From Elymus sibiricus (Eukaryota; Streptophyta; Magnoliopsida; Poales; Poaceae), in the NCBI GenBank assembly GCA_039707655.1, contig CM077667.1, positions 546,634,222-546,698,221 of the forward strand: 64,000 nt of DNA, in the 5' to 3' direction. Below are positions 10,420 through 20,997 of this stretch, piece by piece. A program made the translations under genes and the position numbers. Position 1 is the stretch's first letter; every line of letters begins with the position of its first letter. The notes under the pieces were generated by a model. It made no database searches. It had not been told where the DNA came from and saw nothing but the letters and a program-made list of their open reading frames with translations.

Positions 10420-11646
10420 TCATGGCGGGCGGTAGTTTGGTGCCCATCCATGGGTCCACTCAGAGAAGTTGTTGACCATGTGCGCGAACGTGCCTCGAAG
10501 GGACTCAGCAAGGCTGCTCATGTTGTTAATTGAGCCCTCGAGGTTGTAGGTGTCAGTGTACGTGGTATAGGGCACATCTTCTTGTACATCTTCTTGGGGC
10601 TGCTCCTCCTCTTCATCCGTGGCAAGTTCATCCTCGTCCACTTGCTCTGGTTCGGGCGCCTCCTGGTCAAATGCTGCATCTCCATCCTGTGGTTCATAAT
10701 GCAAAATTCCATTCTCTATCAAGAAATGGTTAGGCATGGGAGTAGGGAACAAGTGTCCCACTCCAGGAATACGAATGCAATGACGACCATGGCGAGCTAT
10801 TTCCATTGCTGCACTTGTAAGAACATTAATATTAACAAGGGTGTTACCGACAATGGGGCAGAGATGAGCGTAGTTCAAGCCAAGGGAGTTGGCCAACATG
10901 GTGATCACTCCACTGCAAGCGATGTCTCCTTATGCACAGTTTGCTTGATGTGCAAGGTGGAACAAAAGAATCGCCCCTAAGTTGGGTGAATAACCAACGT
11001 CAAGGTTTGTGGCCTGCCCAAGAATAAGCATATTCTCATCATTAACTTTTGAAACTTCTCCTCGTGCCTGCAACTAGTTAGTGATAACATAATAGAAATA
11101 TCGAATAGCAGGTCACTCAATGCAACTTGCCCTATGCTTGTAGCCTTGGTAACTCATTTGTCCAAATGGATCAGTTGGATGCGGGTCAAGGATGTCGGAG
11201 ACATAGCGGACATGCTCGTTGTTGTTGGGGAAGCCAAAGTACATACACTACTCCGAGAAAGTGATGTTGAAGTCTTGATCCATGAGACAGAAAGTGATCC
11301 ATTCATCATCTCCTCCTGGGTTTAACCCAACATTGTGCGAGAGAGTACTAAGATACTCTAGCGTCAATCGGTGATACATCGCATCACCCTAAAACACAAA
11401 GTGCTGCAATCCAGCATTAGCACCTAATAAATTGAAATCGTTACCTATGCCCAGCCTGGCTATTGTGGACAGACATGCCCACTTGGTGGCTTTGATCTTC
11501 CTCATGTGAAGCATACGGTATTTCTTCTTGGCTTCACAATCGACAAAGTTGATCCCCTGAGAATAAACTTGTTGCCTACGTGCGGCCTCTTCGGACGCAC
11601 TCGTTGCTTCACCACGAGCTATACGGGCGGACCTCCTCGTGTTCAT
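10420..11646 (-). pseudogene. Athila-type ORF (env-position / ORF-1 family), broken
   Basis: Read on the minus strand, the protein starts MNTRRSARIARGEA at 11646. It continues through the KATKWACLS…LGIGNDFNLL segment to a stop near 11389. Homologous-looking sequence resumes in other frames (the LTLEYLSTLSHN and EWITFCLMDQDF segments) and ends with a clean 162-aa stretch (10908-10420). That stretch carries a very acidic tail, EPEQVDEDELATDEEEE. The pattern fits the plant Athila ORF found where retroviruses carry env; its function is unknown. Several stops and frameshifts make it a pseudogene. A candidate intron (11828-11649) ends two bases before the ATG, suggesting expression from a spliced RNA. 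Confidence 0.6.
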
Positions 11647-11648
11647 CT

Positions 11649-11828
11649 CTACATGATAATTTTTCAATCCAATAAAATAATACACAAGTGATCCTACGGT
11701 AACCACAAGATCAAACTCCTCTAGAAACAACAACAAATCCGAGCTCTAATCAAAATTTAGATCAAAAGTAATTGTAACCTGGACATGGCAATGCTAGGCA
11801 TAAGTTGGGGATCGGAGAAGAAACATAC
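11649..11828 (-). other. Candidate leader intron of the Athila-type ORF
   Basis: The minus strand has a donor-like GTATGT at 11828 and an acceptor-like CATGTAG ending at 11649, with the ORF ATG starting at 11646. The 180-bp interval is T-rich. The stretch upstream of the donor (about 11960-11829) is pyrimidine-rich and resembles a 5' untranslated leader. This is a motif reading only. Confidence 0.45.
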
Positions 11829-11992
11829 CATAGATCGATCATGCGGAAGGGTTTCAACTGAAATCGAGTAGGGGGAGAAATCCGTCGAAGGTTTGGTAGG
11901 GTTTGGAGAGTTTTGGGTGGAAGAAGAAGAAGAAAGAAATAAGATTGGGGTGGCATACCTCCTGCAACAGCCCTTTTGGCGAAGTTAGCACG

Positions 11993-12360
11993 TGGTACGA
12001 GCGCTCGTGCCAGACTTCGTCAAACGTTCAGGACATCTTCTGTTTCTGCGCATACTTGGTACGAGCGCTGGTACGAGCGCATGCGCTCGTACCTGATGTC
12101 GTGTTCATTTTCGAAGGTTTCTATTACTGATCTAATAATTCGGTATGAGCACGGGTACGACCGCACCCGGTCGTACCAGACGCCATCTCGGTTTTCTGGA
12201 GTTTCTGTTGGCTGTGGTCAAAGGGCGGTACAAGCGCTCGTACGAGCGCGTACGCTTGTACCAGACGGCGTCGATCGCTCTGGACCCTTCTGGTGGTCCT
12301 CGCCTCAGTTGGTACAAGCACTGGTACGACCAAATGCAGTCGTACCAGACGCCGTCTTCA
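11993..12360. repeat. Array of five ~84-bp units, each with a GTACGAGCGC-type hairpin
   Basis: Units begin near 11993, 12058, 12143, 12227 and 12310. Each carries an imperfect palindrome such as GGTACGAGCGC…GCGCTCGTACC followed by CAGACGCCGTC-like bases. Spacing is 65, 85, 84 and 83 bp, so the first unit is shorter. A single related hairpin lies at 15693-15730 inside this element's own LTR, about 40-50 bp before its TATA box. The array lies upstream of the second ORF on the minus strand and could be part of an internal promoter. Confidence 0.75.
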
Positions 12361-12651
12361 CCTCTGTTTCCTCTGGAACTTCATTTTTCTTCGAGAATTC
12401 CTGCGAGGTTAGTTCCAACACAATATATAGGCATAATTTCCAGACTTTAGACGTTAGCATCAGTACATAGCAACATACCTCATAATTTTGGCATTGGTAG
12501 CAATTATTTTTCTCATATTCTCCTCCACACATACAACTTCAACACTCTTTATTCAAATAATGAAAACAAAAACTTACTTTATCTACCTTATTTGCGTGGG
12601 TTGCCTCCCACGAAGCGCTTCATTTCGGTCGGGGCTCGACCGTAGTGACGT

Positions 12652-14489
12652 TCACTTTGGTGATATGATGCCCAGCCTATAGCTTCTGGCATTTATGATT
12701 ATACCGTCTCCGGTATACATCTTCATTTTCTTTTTCCTAGGGAAATGTCTCACAAAAGGATCCTTTGATGGAAGGTCAAATCTCGCATTTCCTTCAAAGA
12801 AATTGATGGTAGCTTTTATAGTTCTAAGAAATGCCCTACCTAAGATAATAGGTGCAATGGGATCTTCTGGCATATCAAATTTAACAAGATCAATCATAAC
12901 ATGGCAATCATTAATTTGTATGATCACACCATGCTTAATCTCTACTGCTTGTGTAAAGGTAGAATTGGCCATATTCAATTTGATTTCACTATCAACAAAA
13001 GGACCAAGTTTGAGACTATCATAGATGGACTTAGGGATAGTAGAAACACTAGCACCTAGATCTCATAAAACATTGAACTTATTTAAACCAATCTCAACTT
13101 CAATAGTAGGTTCAAATATATCCTCTTGTTTAGCGGGTAGCTTACCATATAGCTTCTTGCGTTCATCTTCCAACTAATGTACCTTAATTGCAACTTGATC
13201 AATGAAACGTGTGTATGCCTCGTCATTTGATACTTCCGATAGTGGATGTTTCAATGTCAACATCTTCACGAAGTCTGCAACTGAGTAAGTTTCTTCTGGT
13301 ATATGGCTCCTATCAAGCTCTTCTGCAGTTTCTTCGCTTTCTCATCATCTTAACATTCTCAACCGGATTAGGCTCCGGCTTTCCAGCGAACTTGGCTAGA
13401 ATCAAAGTTTGACTCTCTGCAATTTTAGTTCTTTCTTCTAGAGCCTGCTCTTAGTTAGTGAGTCCAGAAATCTTACCAGTCAAGTGACCAAGTAAGTTAT
13501 CATGATTCTTCAATATATTAGTAAAAGTGGCATTTTGTTCATTTTGGCTAGCAATAAAAGTTTTCAAAGTTCCATCCAAAGCAGTTCTATTACCGTTGCT
13601 CGTTCCATTAAAATTATTTGGTGCTCCACTATTATTAGGATAAAGTAATCTAGGAGCAAACCCATTATTCTTCCAATTCAAATTATAGCTACTACGAGCA
13701 ATGAAGTTAACATCATTAACCTCTTCTTTGGTAATTGCATTAATGTTTACCTTTTCTTTACCTTTCATAGCAATGATGAGTTCATCAAGTTTCGCGCTCA
13801 ATTCTCTATTCTTCTCCTCGGAGATAGCATTGACTCTCTTTGTGGTAGACCTTTCTACATGCCATTGGGCCTGGTTCTCTTGCATATCATCAAGCAACTT
13901 CTTTGCTTCAGTGATAGGTCTTACCATAATAGTTCCTCCTACAACAGTGTCAAGCATAGTTTTTGACATGGGAGTTAGCATTATAAAACATATGAACAAT
14001 TAACCATTCTTCCATCCCGTTGTTGGGACAATTCCTTATAGCCTCCTTCATGAGGCCCCACGCAAGCGCTAGTGGCTCACGTTCTTCCTACTTAAAACTT
14101 GTTATCTGTGAGCGCAATTGCATTATTTTTGCAAGGGGGCAAAACTTAGATAAAAACTTGCTGCAACAATTAGCCCATGAAGTTATACTACCACTAGCCA
14201 AAGCTAGAAGCCATTCTTTAGCTTTTCCTCTCAAGGAGAAAGGAAATAGACGCAACTTCAAAGCGTCAGGTTCATAGTCTTTAATGCGTGTCATGTTACA
14301 CAACTAAGAAAATTTGTGCAAGTGCATACCGGCATCTTCAGAAGCAGAGCCTCCAAATTGATCTTGTTGAACCATAGAGACTAAGTTGGGTTTAATTTCA
14401 TATTGCTCGGCAGCGACATTTGGTTGCACTATTGGTTCACGCATAAAGCTATTGTTTGGAGCAGGAAAGTCTCCAAGGTTTCGAGCCAT
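12652..14489 (-). pseudogene. gag-pro: Athila-type gag-protease, broken
   Basis: On the minus strand the frame opens at MARNLGDFPAPNN (14489). A stop and frame change follow near 14304. Then come the capsid segment LRLFPFSLRGKAKEWLLAL (within 14303-14088), the gag C-terminal segment EAKKLLDDMQENQAQWH (within 13999-13451), a degraded stretch, and the protease with active site DLGASVS near 13045-13065. A stop codon stands where the Cys before that Asp would be expected. The protease flap/core PIAPIILGRAFLRTI lies at 12978-12652. At least four breaks make the product non-functional. The protein would have assembled particles and processed gag. RT does not follow; GGGAGGCAACCC-type linker sequence does instead. 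Confidence 0.75.
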
Positions 14490-14620
14490 ACTAATTTTTG
14501 GGGTTTTTGGTGACAACACTAGAAACAAAATAAAAACTAGGACAAAAACAAAAACTAAAAATTGAAATTGAAATAAAGATTCTAACAAAAACTCTAACAC
14601 AAAGACTAGTAACACGATTC

Positions 14621-14640
14621 CTCCCTGGCAACGGCGCTAT
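14621..14640 (-). promoter_or_regulatory. Primer binding site, degenerate tRNA-Asp type
   Basis: The minus strand reads ATAGCGCCGTTGCCAGGGAG, close to the TGGCGCCGTTGCCGGGGAG primer site seen at 9041, with changes at the 5' end. It lies just inside the LTR end at 14650. Confidence 0.75.
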
Positions 14641-14649
14641 AAAAAGGTT

Positions 14650-15986
14650 TGGTGATTCCCTTTTGTGATCCGGTACAGATAACAGAAAGGTTCCCAGTCT
14701 CTTTCCCAAGAGAGTGACCCTGAGTTATCGAACCCACGAGAGGATTTGCACTACGACTAGGGCTTCCAGCAAGCTTTTGCAAGACAATTAAATTCCAATT
14801 TTTGTAGACCGGATCATTAACACCTATGAACGTGGACATGAGAATTAAAATAGGCATGGGTATGAGGACTTGTTTCTTACAACCATATAGTTGTGATCGG
14901 GATCACCATGATATTAATTTGTGCTCTAGAAGACACCCGTTAAGATGTGCTTGCAATGTATTGAAGTGGGGGGATGTGTCCAAATTGCATCTTGACCGGT
15001 TGGCGACCTGCATCAAGAGTCAGTTGTCCAACCACAGGCCCTTATCGTCACGTGGGGTTACCTTGGTTATTAAGAATAAATCAGACAAAAGCATTGGGCA
15101 TTTAATGACTACACCTCATGAATCCCCAAGGATTGGCTATCCGCTACCGTACTAAACCTTTCTATCACTGGTGTCCAGAATAGCGTTCCACGTCCTCCCT
15201 GCACCTAACCTCCTCCTTGATCGAACTCCATGATCCTGGGTACCTGCAGGGACGAAGAAAGAGACAAGAGACAAGTAATATGCAATTCTCACACATACAT
15301 GACGTTAGTTCAAAGTCATTCCATCGATCCCTCATACAAATACATCGGCTTGCAAGGCTATGCCTCAACCCATTGCCTTACCAAATTACTCACACATGGC
15401 GATTGGATCGCAAGAAGAAATCATTGAAGAAGACATCAAGATGAATGCTTTATTGATAATATGTCTTACAGTGGTTGCCGGATGCGATACAAGTATGGCT
15501 AACTTGGAGGTGGAATGCTGCCTGTATGGTGATGGTGGTGGCTATGGAGATGAGATGGGAAGTGATGGCGGCTAGGGTTAGAGAAGGGCTTCTGGTGCGG
15601 AGATGGAGGTTTTCGACGATGCTCCCCTGCTATTCTGGAGCGGGCCCCTTTATAAAAGTGGGTGGGTTGGACACAACGGAGCCGCTGGCACCTGGTACGA
15701 GCACTGGTACAAGCGCGTGCGCTCATAACAGATGCCGTCTTCTACTCTGGATCGGTTGTTGTGCCTCCAATTTATTTCCCTCTTTCTCCATTTTACTTCT
15801 TTCCTTCTAATTGATGATTTTTATTCATGTATAGCCTCTTTTCCTGCGGAAACAAAATAAAGAAAGGATTTCATGATCTCTCGCATTCATTAGTCATTAC
15901 TGGCAATAACGGAGTGATTTTCTCTGATTTTTTAAGATAAATCGGTTTAAACAACGGTGTGATGAGCGTAAAAATTACACTCATCA
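14650..15986 (-). mobile_element. 5' LTR of the minus-strand Athila-type element (1337 bp)
   Basis: On the minus strand it runs from TGATGAGTGTAATTTTTACG, which can fold back with GCTCATC, to …GGGAATCACCA before the primer site. A hairpin at 15693-15730 and a TATA box (TATAAAGG, 15654-15647) mark the promoter. No partner LTR was found in the window. Confidence 0.7.
15647..15730 (-). promoter_or_regulatory. LTR promoter: hairpin plus TATA box
   Basis: The minus strand has an imperfect hairpin pairing TGGTACAAGCGC (15705-15716) with GCGCTCATAACA (15719-15730), with a second GGTACGAGC copy at 15693. TATAAAGG follows at 15654-15647. Confidence 0.5.
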
Positions 15987-16072
15987 AACTCCACCGCCGA
16001 CGACGGAGAGGAGGAGCAGGAGGAGGACCACGGTGCTGCTAAATCAAACTGAAATAGGATAAGGGTTTTCAT
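15987..16072. other. Short host segment between LTRs
   Basis: An 86-bp segment rich in GGAGGA/GACGAC separates the minus LTR from the copia solo LTR. It joins on to 18077 if the solo LTR is removed. No gene is visible. Confidence 0.4.
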
Positions 16073-17499
16073 TATGTTGTAGGAGATATGCCCTAGATGC
16101 AATGATAGTAGTAATTTTGTATCTCCAAGTATGTAATTGATGTTTATGTTCCATGCTATAACTGCAATGATTCTCGAGTCTACAATAACCACGAGGCTCG
16201 GAGGGAAACTCATGTGCACGTGTGGTATAATAAACGATGAAATGTATTCCTAGTCATGCCTCTAAGACTAGCTCAAGTGTTGCATGATGGTCCTGTTTTC
16301 CTGATCATGGGCATGACTATGCTGACAACTTTGAGGGCACAATGTTAGAAGAACGCTTGTGTTGAATCGACCCGAATTGATGTTATGCTATGAGATACAT
16401 TCATCACAAGTTAATGGTTAATAACACAGAGAAACTTCACGTTTGCATAATTCCTTAGACCATGAGAGTATCGAGTTCCTTCATGCTTGCTTCATGAGCT
16501 TTGGGGATTTTTAAACATCATCTGTAACAGGGTGGCTATTACGGCGGCTTACGAGTTCACGGAAAAGTATGACAAGGAACTAGATAGCTCAAGATTGGGA
16601 TTTGCTCCTCTGACGATGGAGAGATATTCTTAGGGCCCTCTCGGTGTTACGGTATCCATCATCGTCTGGCCAGACACAGTGTGATTTGATCACAGGGATA
16701 CCGGAATGTGGGAACGAGAAAGGAGAACAAAATCAATAACGAGGTAGCTGGCATAGTGGACAAGTTGTTGATTCAAGGGGATGCCGGTATATCTCACCTC
16801 GGGTTTTGTAACATATCATGATGCAACAGGAATGGCAGACAGCAACTACAGGTTCACTTGAATATTCATTCGTGTGGGTATAGGGATCTATATGGATGTC
16901 CACGGTTCCGCTATTGATCATCGATCGGAAAGTGCTCCGGTCATGTCTATACTTCACCGAATCTAAAGGGTCACATGCTTAAGGGTCATCTATCTGCTAA
17001 ATACTAGATAGGGAGTCTGAGAGAAAGTCACCGGAAAAGTTTCGGAGACACTGGAATAGTTCCAGAGAGAAAGTCGATGAAAAAGTTTCGGAGACGACAG
17101 AAAAGTTTAGTGTGAAAACCAGAAGCGCTCTGGAGAAAAATCATCATACGAAAACGTTTCGGAATGCGTCCAAAATAATTTTAGGGGGTGCCGGAAATGT
17201 TCTGGACATTCGGGATTTTTTTTGGATTAATCAGACACTAAAAATATTTTGTCATGAACAGTGGCATGAATAGTGGTAGAACTATTCGGGTACAACTACT
17301 CCTTTGGTGTTTTGTCCCAAAAAGTCAAGGGGATGACATGGGGTGGTGGGACCCCCTTTGGGAGGGCCCCACACAAGGTGGCCGGCCAAGGAGGAGCTCC
17401 TCCATGGAGCTCCACTTGCCTCCCCTTTTTGCCCTTATGAAGGACACATCTCATGGGGTTTTTGGGTTTTTCAAGTGGCCTCTACCCCTTGCCTCCAAC

Positions 17500-17508
17500 T
17501 ATAAATAG
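17500..17508 (+). promoter_or_regulatory. copia LTR TATA box
   Basis: TATAAATAG follows the CTCCAAC stretch in U3, and the same box is found at 22442-22450 in the related LTR. Conservation between the copies supports it as the promoter. Confidence 0.7.
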
Positions 17509-17720
17509 AGGTGGAGAGGTGCTCTGCAAACTCACTCAAGTCTCTCATACACATGCCATGCATTATCTGGCTTTTTTCTCTTCCTCACACGAAGCAAGTT
17601 CGTAGAGCCGAAAGGCTGTCTGGGTTCCGGTAGGAACTAGTTCTGGACGGCGAAGCCCTGCCGGATAGCTGACACCGTATGTGTGCAACCCCGTAGAGAG
17701 ATCGTAGGTTCGATCTTTTG

Positions 17721-17880
17721 CCCGAGGGGCTGTTCGAGGGTCCTCCCGAAGGGCTGTTCGAGAGACCGTCCAAGGGGCTGTCCAAGGGCCTCCCGAAGGG
17801 CTGTCCGAGAGACCATCTGAGGGGTTGTCCAAGGGCCTCCAGAAGGGCTGCCCGAGGGACCGTCCGAGGAGCTGATGAGG
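17721..17880 (+). repeat. Minisatellite inside the copia LTR
   Basis: Alternating units of about 22 and 25 bp related to CCCGAAGGGCTGTCCGAGAG repeat six to seven times downstream of the TATA box. A differently arranged set is at 22661-22845 in the sister LTR. Confidence 0.8.
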
Positions 17881-18076
17881 GTGTACATCCTCGCGGTTGG
17901 GAGGTTGTAAATCCTAGCTGCGGGGATCTGCACTGACGATCTTCATCGACTCTACTTTCACTGCGCTACGAGTCGGTAATGATCAGATCAAAACCTTGTA
18001 TGCATCTTTATAGTGGTCCTGGGCGTCTTCGTAGTGCGAAATTATTTTGTTTTCTGTCGCATTCCCCTACATATGT

Positions 18077-18787
18077 GTCTATCTATTTGTATCTTGGCCT
18101 CACCACAGTCCTCGCGTCCACGACCCTTGTGTGGCGTGGTGCCTGCAGGTGGGTGTGGACTTGCTCTGGTCTGGCTCCACCATGATGGACGTCGTGGAGG
18201 CCATGGTGCTGGAGTTGGAGACGCCCCTGTTTCAACTTCGTCCGGGGCTCCGCGCTCATCCGCGCCGGCACCATCGAGATGGAGGTCAGCATCATGGACG
18301 GATGCGGCTGCCGCTGCAATGTCGTCGCCGGTGTCTACACCGAGGCTCCGCGCTCATCTGGCCTGGCACTATCAAGATGGAGGCCAGCATCATGGATGGA
18401 TGTAGCCGCCACTGCAACGCCGTCTCTGGCGTCTCCACCGTCAGGAACCATGTCTTGCTCGCCCTATCAATTGCCTAGCCTCGTGGTGCGTCGAGATTGT
18501 AATTGCCACTCTCAAAGGTTCCATTGACCGTACATATATCACTTAATCATATGATTGATTCATTTAACTGCATTATCCGTGGGTCCATGGCAACTGGTGT
18601 TTGCTCCGTAGCGAAGCACGGGCGCTGTGCTATTAAAACTACAAAGAGAAAAAATTATACAATCTCGGGAGCGTGCAGGCAGATCGATTGATCGATCGGC
18701 GGCGGCGGCGAGCGCATGCTAACGGGGCCTGGCCCACGGTGGCGCGTCTATAGGCGAGGACATATAGCAACGCCCGCAATATTCCAT
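18077..18787. other. Unassigned host segment with a 98-bp tandem duplication
   Basis: Once the solo LTR is removed this sequence joins the 15987-16072 segment. Units 18246-18343 and 18344-18441 are a direct repeat (GGCTCCGCGCTCATC… and ATGGAGG…AGCATCATGGA in each). Open frames cross it in several phases but none shows a known domain, and the GC-rich repeat explains them. It could be transposon or gene debris. Confidence 0.45.
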
Positions 18788-20418
18788 GGGAGCTCCTATT
18801 TAGCGCCTTTAGCGACGAACTGCTGCTAAAACGCGCACGGGGCCGCGGCCCACGAAGCTCCCGCTCACTCGGCTCGCTCCAGGTCATCACGCTGGCTTCG
18901 TCAATTTTTTTTCCCTCGGCTCGCTCCAGCTCTGCCACTGGCTCAGGAAAAACACCGGCTACCGGGTTTTTTGATTTTGAAATAGTTGTTGAAATAAAAA
19001 AACTTCATGCATTTAAATGAATTTTAAAAACTATTCACCAATTTGAAAAAAATATTCATGAATTTTAAAAAATATTCAGCATTGGAAAAATGTACATGAA
19101 TTTGAAAAAATGTTCAAAAATTTTAAAAATATTCACCAATTTCACAAACATATTCATTAATTTTAAAAATATTCATTAATTTTAAAAAATGTTCATGGAT
19201 TTTTAAAAATGAAAATGAAATAAAAACCAAAAAAGAAACAAAAAAAGAAAAAAAAGAGGAAAACCAGCAAAAAACGTAGAAAAGAAAAAAGGCAGGATAT
19301 TTTCGAAAACCGGGAAAACACATAAAGGGTGCGCCCATATGAGCCGGCCCGTTAACGAAACAAACAAGAGGAGGGGTATGTGTTTTATACAGTTTACGAA
19401 CTATTTCCTGCAACGAGCGGGGTATAGGAAATTCTGTCTCCTGAACTTTTGTTGATAGGCCGAATCAGAGAAGCATTCGCTCCCGTGGGCGTCAACTGGT
19501 AACAGCCACGCGAGCTGCATATAGGCTTTATCGTCGTTACAGCTGCGCTGCACAACGGGCACATGGCATCAGACTGGGCCGCAATTACGGAGCCCATATG
19601 GTGGCCGGGAAAGGGAAGTTGGGCCTCCTGGTGCGAGATGGCCCTGAAGGCACCTCTGCCTCGTTGATGTCTTTCCTGCCTGGAGCTGCACTAGTAGTGA
19701 TGGTGAATCCTATTCCACGCGTGGGTCGGCGGAGAGCGGGCAAACACACACCCCTTGCGGCTTACATGGGCTGACCCAACTCTAGCTTCTGCCGATTTTC
19801 TTTTTCGGTTTTTAGTCGCTAGCTTTCAGCGATCTTTGGTTTCTGGTCTTTCCTATTTCCTGTTTCATGTGTTTCTTTTTGCGGTTTTTCATTTTACAGT
19901 TTGATTTCCTTTTTCTTTTTTTTTTTCCTTTTCTGGTTTTTCTTTTTCATTTTATGGTTTTTCCTTTTTTTTTCTTTTTTTAAATTCATGGATATTTTTA
20001 AAATTTATGGATATTTTTAAAATTTCATTAATATTTTTTAAAATTCATAAACATTTTTAAAATTCATGAACTTTTTTAAATGCATGAATTTTTTAATTCA
20101 CGAACATTTTTTAAAATTTGAACATTTTTGAAATTTGCGAACATTTTCTAAATTCATGATTTTTTTAATATATGATTTTTTATTTCACGATATTTTATAT
20201 AACTTTGTCTGGAATAATTTTTATATCAAATATAATATTTTTCCCGTTATAAAAAAACCGAAAACCGGCCAAAATAAAAAAACACTGAAAGCCGTACTAG
20301 AACCGTTCGTCCCGAGCGTTGAAGCGCTACATGGGCCGCCGGCCCATTTTAGCTTCCAGCACACTAGCGCATGCGTTTGCTCGCTATCCCGCGCCCTACG
20401 CATGGGATAGGAGCTCTC
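18788..20418. mobile_element. Candidate long-inverted-repeat element (Mutator-like or foldback)
   Basis: The ends GGGAGCTCCTA (18788) and TAGGAGCTCTC (to 20418) are inverted, followed inwards by matching GGGCCGCGGCCCA / GGGCCGGCGGCCCAT blocks. Each side also has a long AT-rich tract of ATTCATGAATTTTAAAA-like words (about 18980-19220, and its complement at 19975-20165). The middle has no transposase. A 9-bp TSD was not found, so the class and exact ends are uncertain. The repetitive A/T words may be secondary expansions. Confidence 0.45.
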
Positions 20419-20997
20419 GTTAGTGATTCCCATGACATGTCGATCTTTGTTTCATGCTAGAGCAAAATGGATTATTTGAAAGCCGACGTTCCATGAGCAA
20501 GGGTAGTTGGACCCCCATACATACATTGCTTGGTAAAATTTTCCCCACACTCAAATTTCAGCTCAATTGTTGAGGTGTATGAATAATTATTGTCTCTTTT
20601 GATTTTCAGAATCAGGGTGCCAAAATGATTTTGTCTCTGCTTCAAGCCGCCGCCACCCAAACCCTAAGCCGCCAGTTCCTACCTCCCCGTCCTCCCTTCC
20701 CCTCACCATCGCTAGAGACTAGTGGCCGGGCTAAGACCCAACACCGGTCGAGAAAGGTGGCGGCGGGGAGATCTTTGCTCTGGTAGCCTTTGGCGGTGAG
20801 ATGTGATATATGGGCGGCGGCTTGAGGCAGAGAGTATGGCTGTGTAGCGGCGGCAGTGGCATTTTTGGCCAGGCCGACGGCCTCTAGTGGTGAGGTGTCG
20901 GTAGCCTCATTCCCATCTGCAGGTACGCGGGCGGTATCAGCGCCCTTCGGCGTCCCAACAAGGCGGTCCTCCGCTCGGGCGCGCGGGTTGCGCTGTG
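20419..20997. other. Unassigned segment left of the copia element
   Basis: It is AT-rich, then GC-rich from 20640 with a CCACCCAAACCCTAAGCCGCC stretch typical of grass 5' leaders. No coding signature holds over any length. It may be a gene-fragment relic or transposon debris. Confidence 0.35.

Larger units (their letters stand above)
10100..15986 (-). mobile_element. Athila-type gypsy element on the minus strand lacking polymerase
   Basis: On the minus strand the order is LTR (15986-14650), primer site, gag-protease (14489-12652), a linker with a repeat array (12360-11993), an Athila-type second ORF (11646-10420) and a polypurine-like tract (10405-10391). RT, RNase H and integrase are absent between the protease and the second ORF, so the element is a non-autonomous derivative or belongs to a pol-less family. 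Its 3' LTR was not found. The left border with the plus-strand element is uncertain, somewhere between 10.06 and 10.40 kb. Confidence 0.7.
16078..18071 (+). mobile_element. Ty1/copia solo LTR (1994 bp) with perfect TSD
   Basis: It begins TGTAGGAGATATGCC and ends …CCCCTACA. The 5-bp duplication TATGT stands on both sides (16073-16077 and 18072-18076), and no primer site follows, so this is a solo LTR left by LTR-LTR recombination. TATAAATAG at 17500-17508 is the promoter. A minisatellite of GGGCTGTCCGAG-type units lies at 17721-17880. It is the same family as the LTR at 20998-23032. Confidence 0.9.

Noticed and set aside
12145..12470. Frames through the hairpin array on both strands
   Set aside because: They translate palindromic repeats; period and symmetry explain them.
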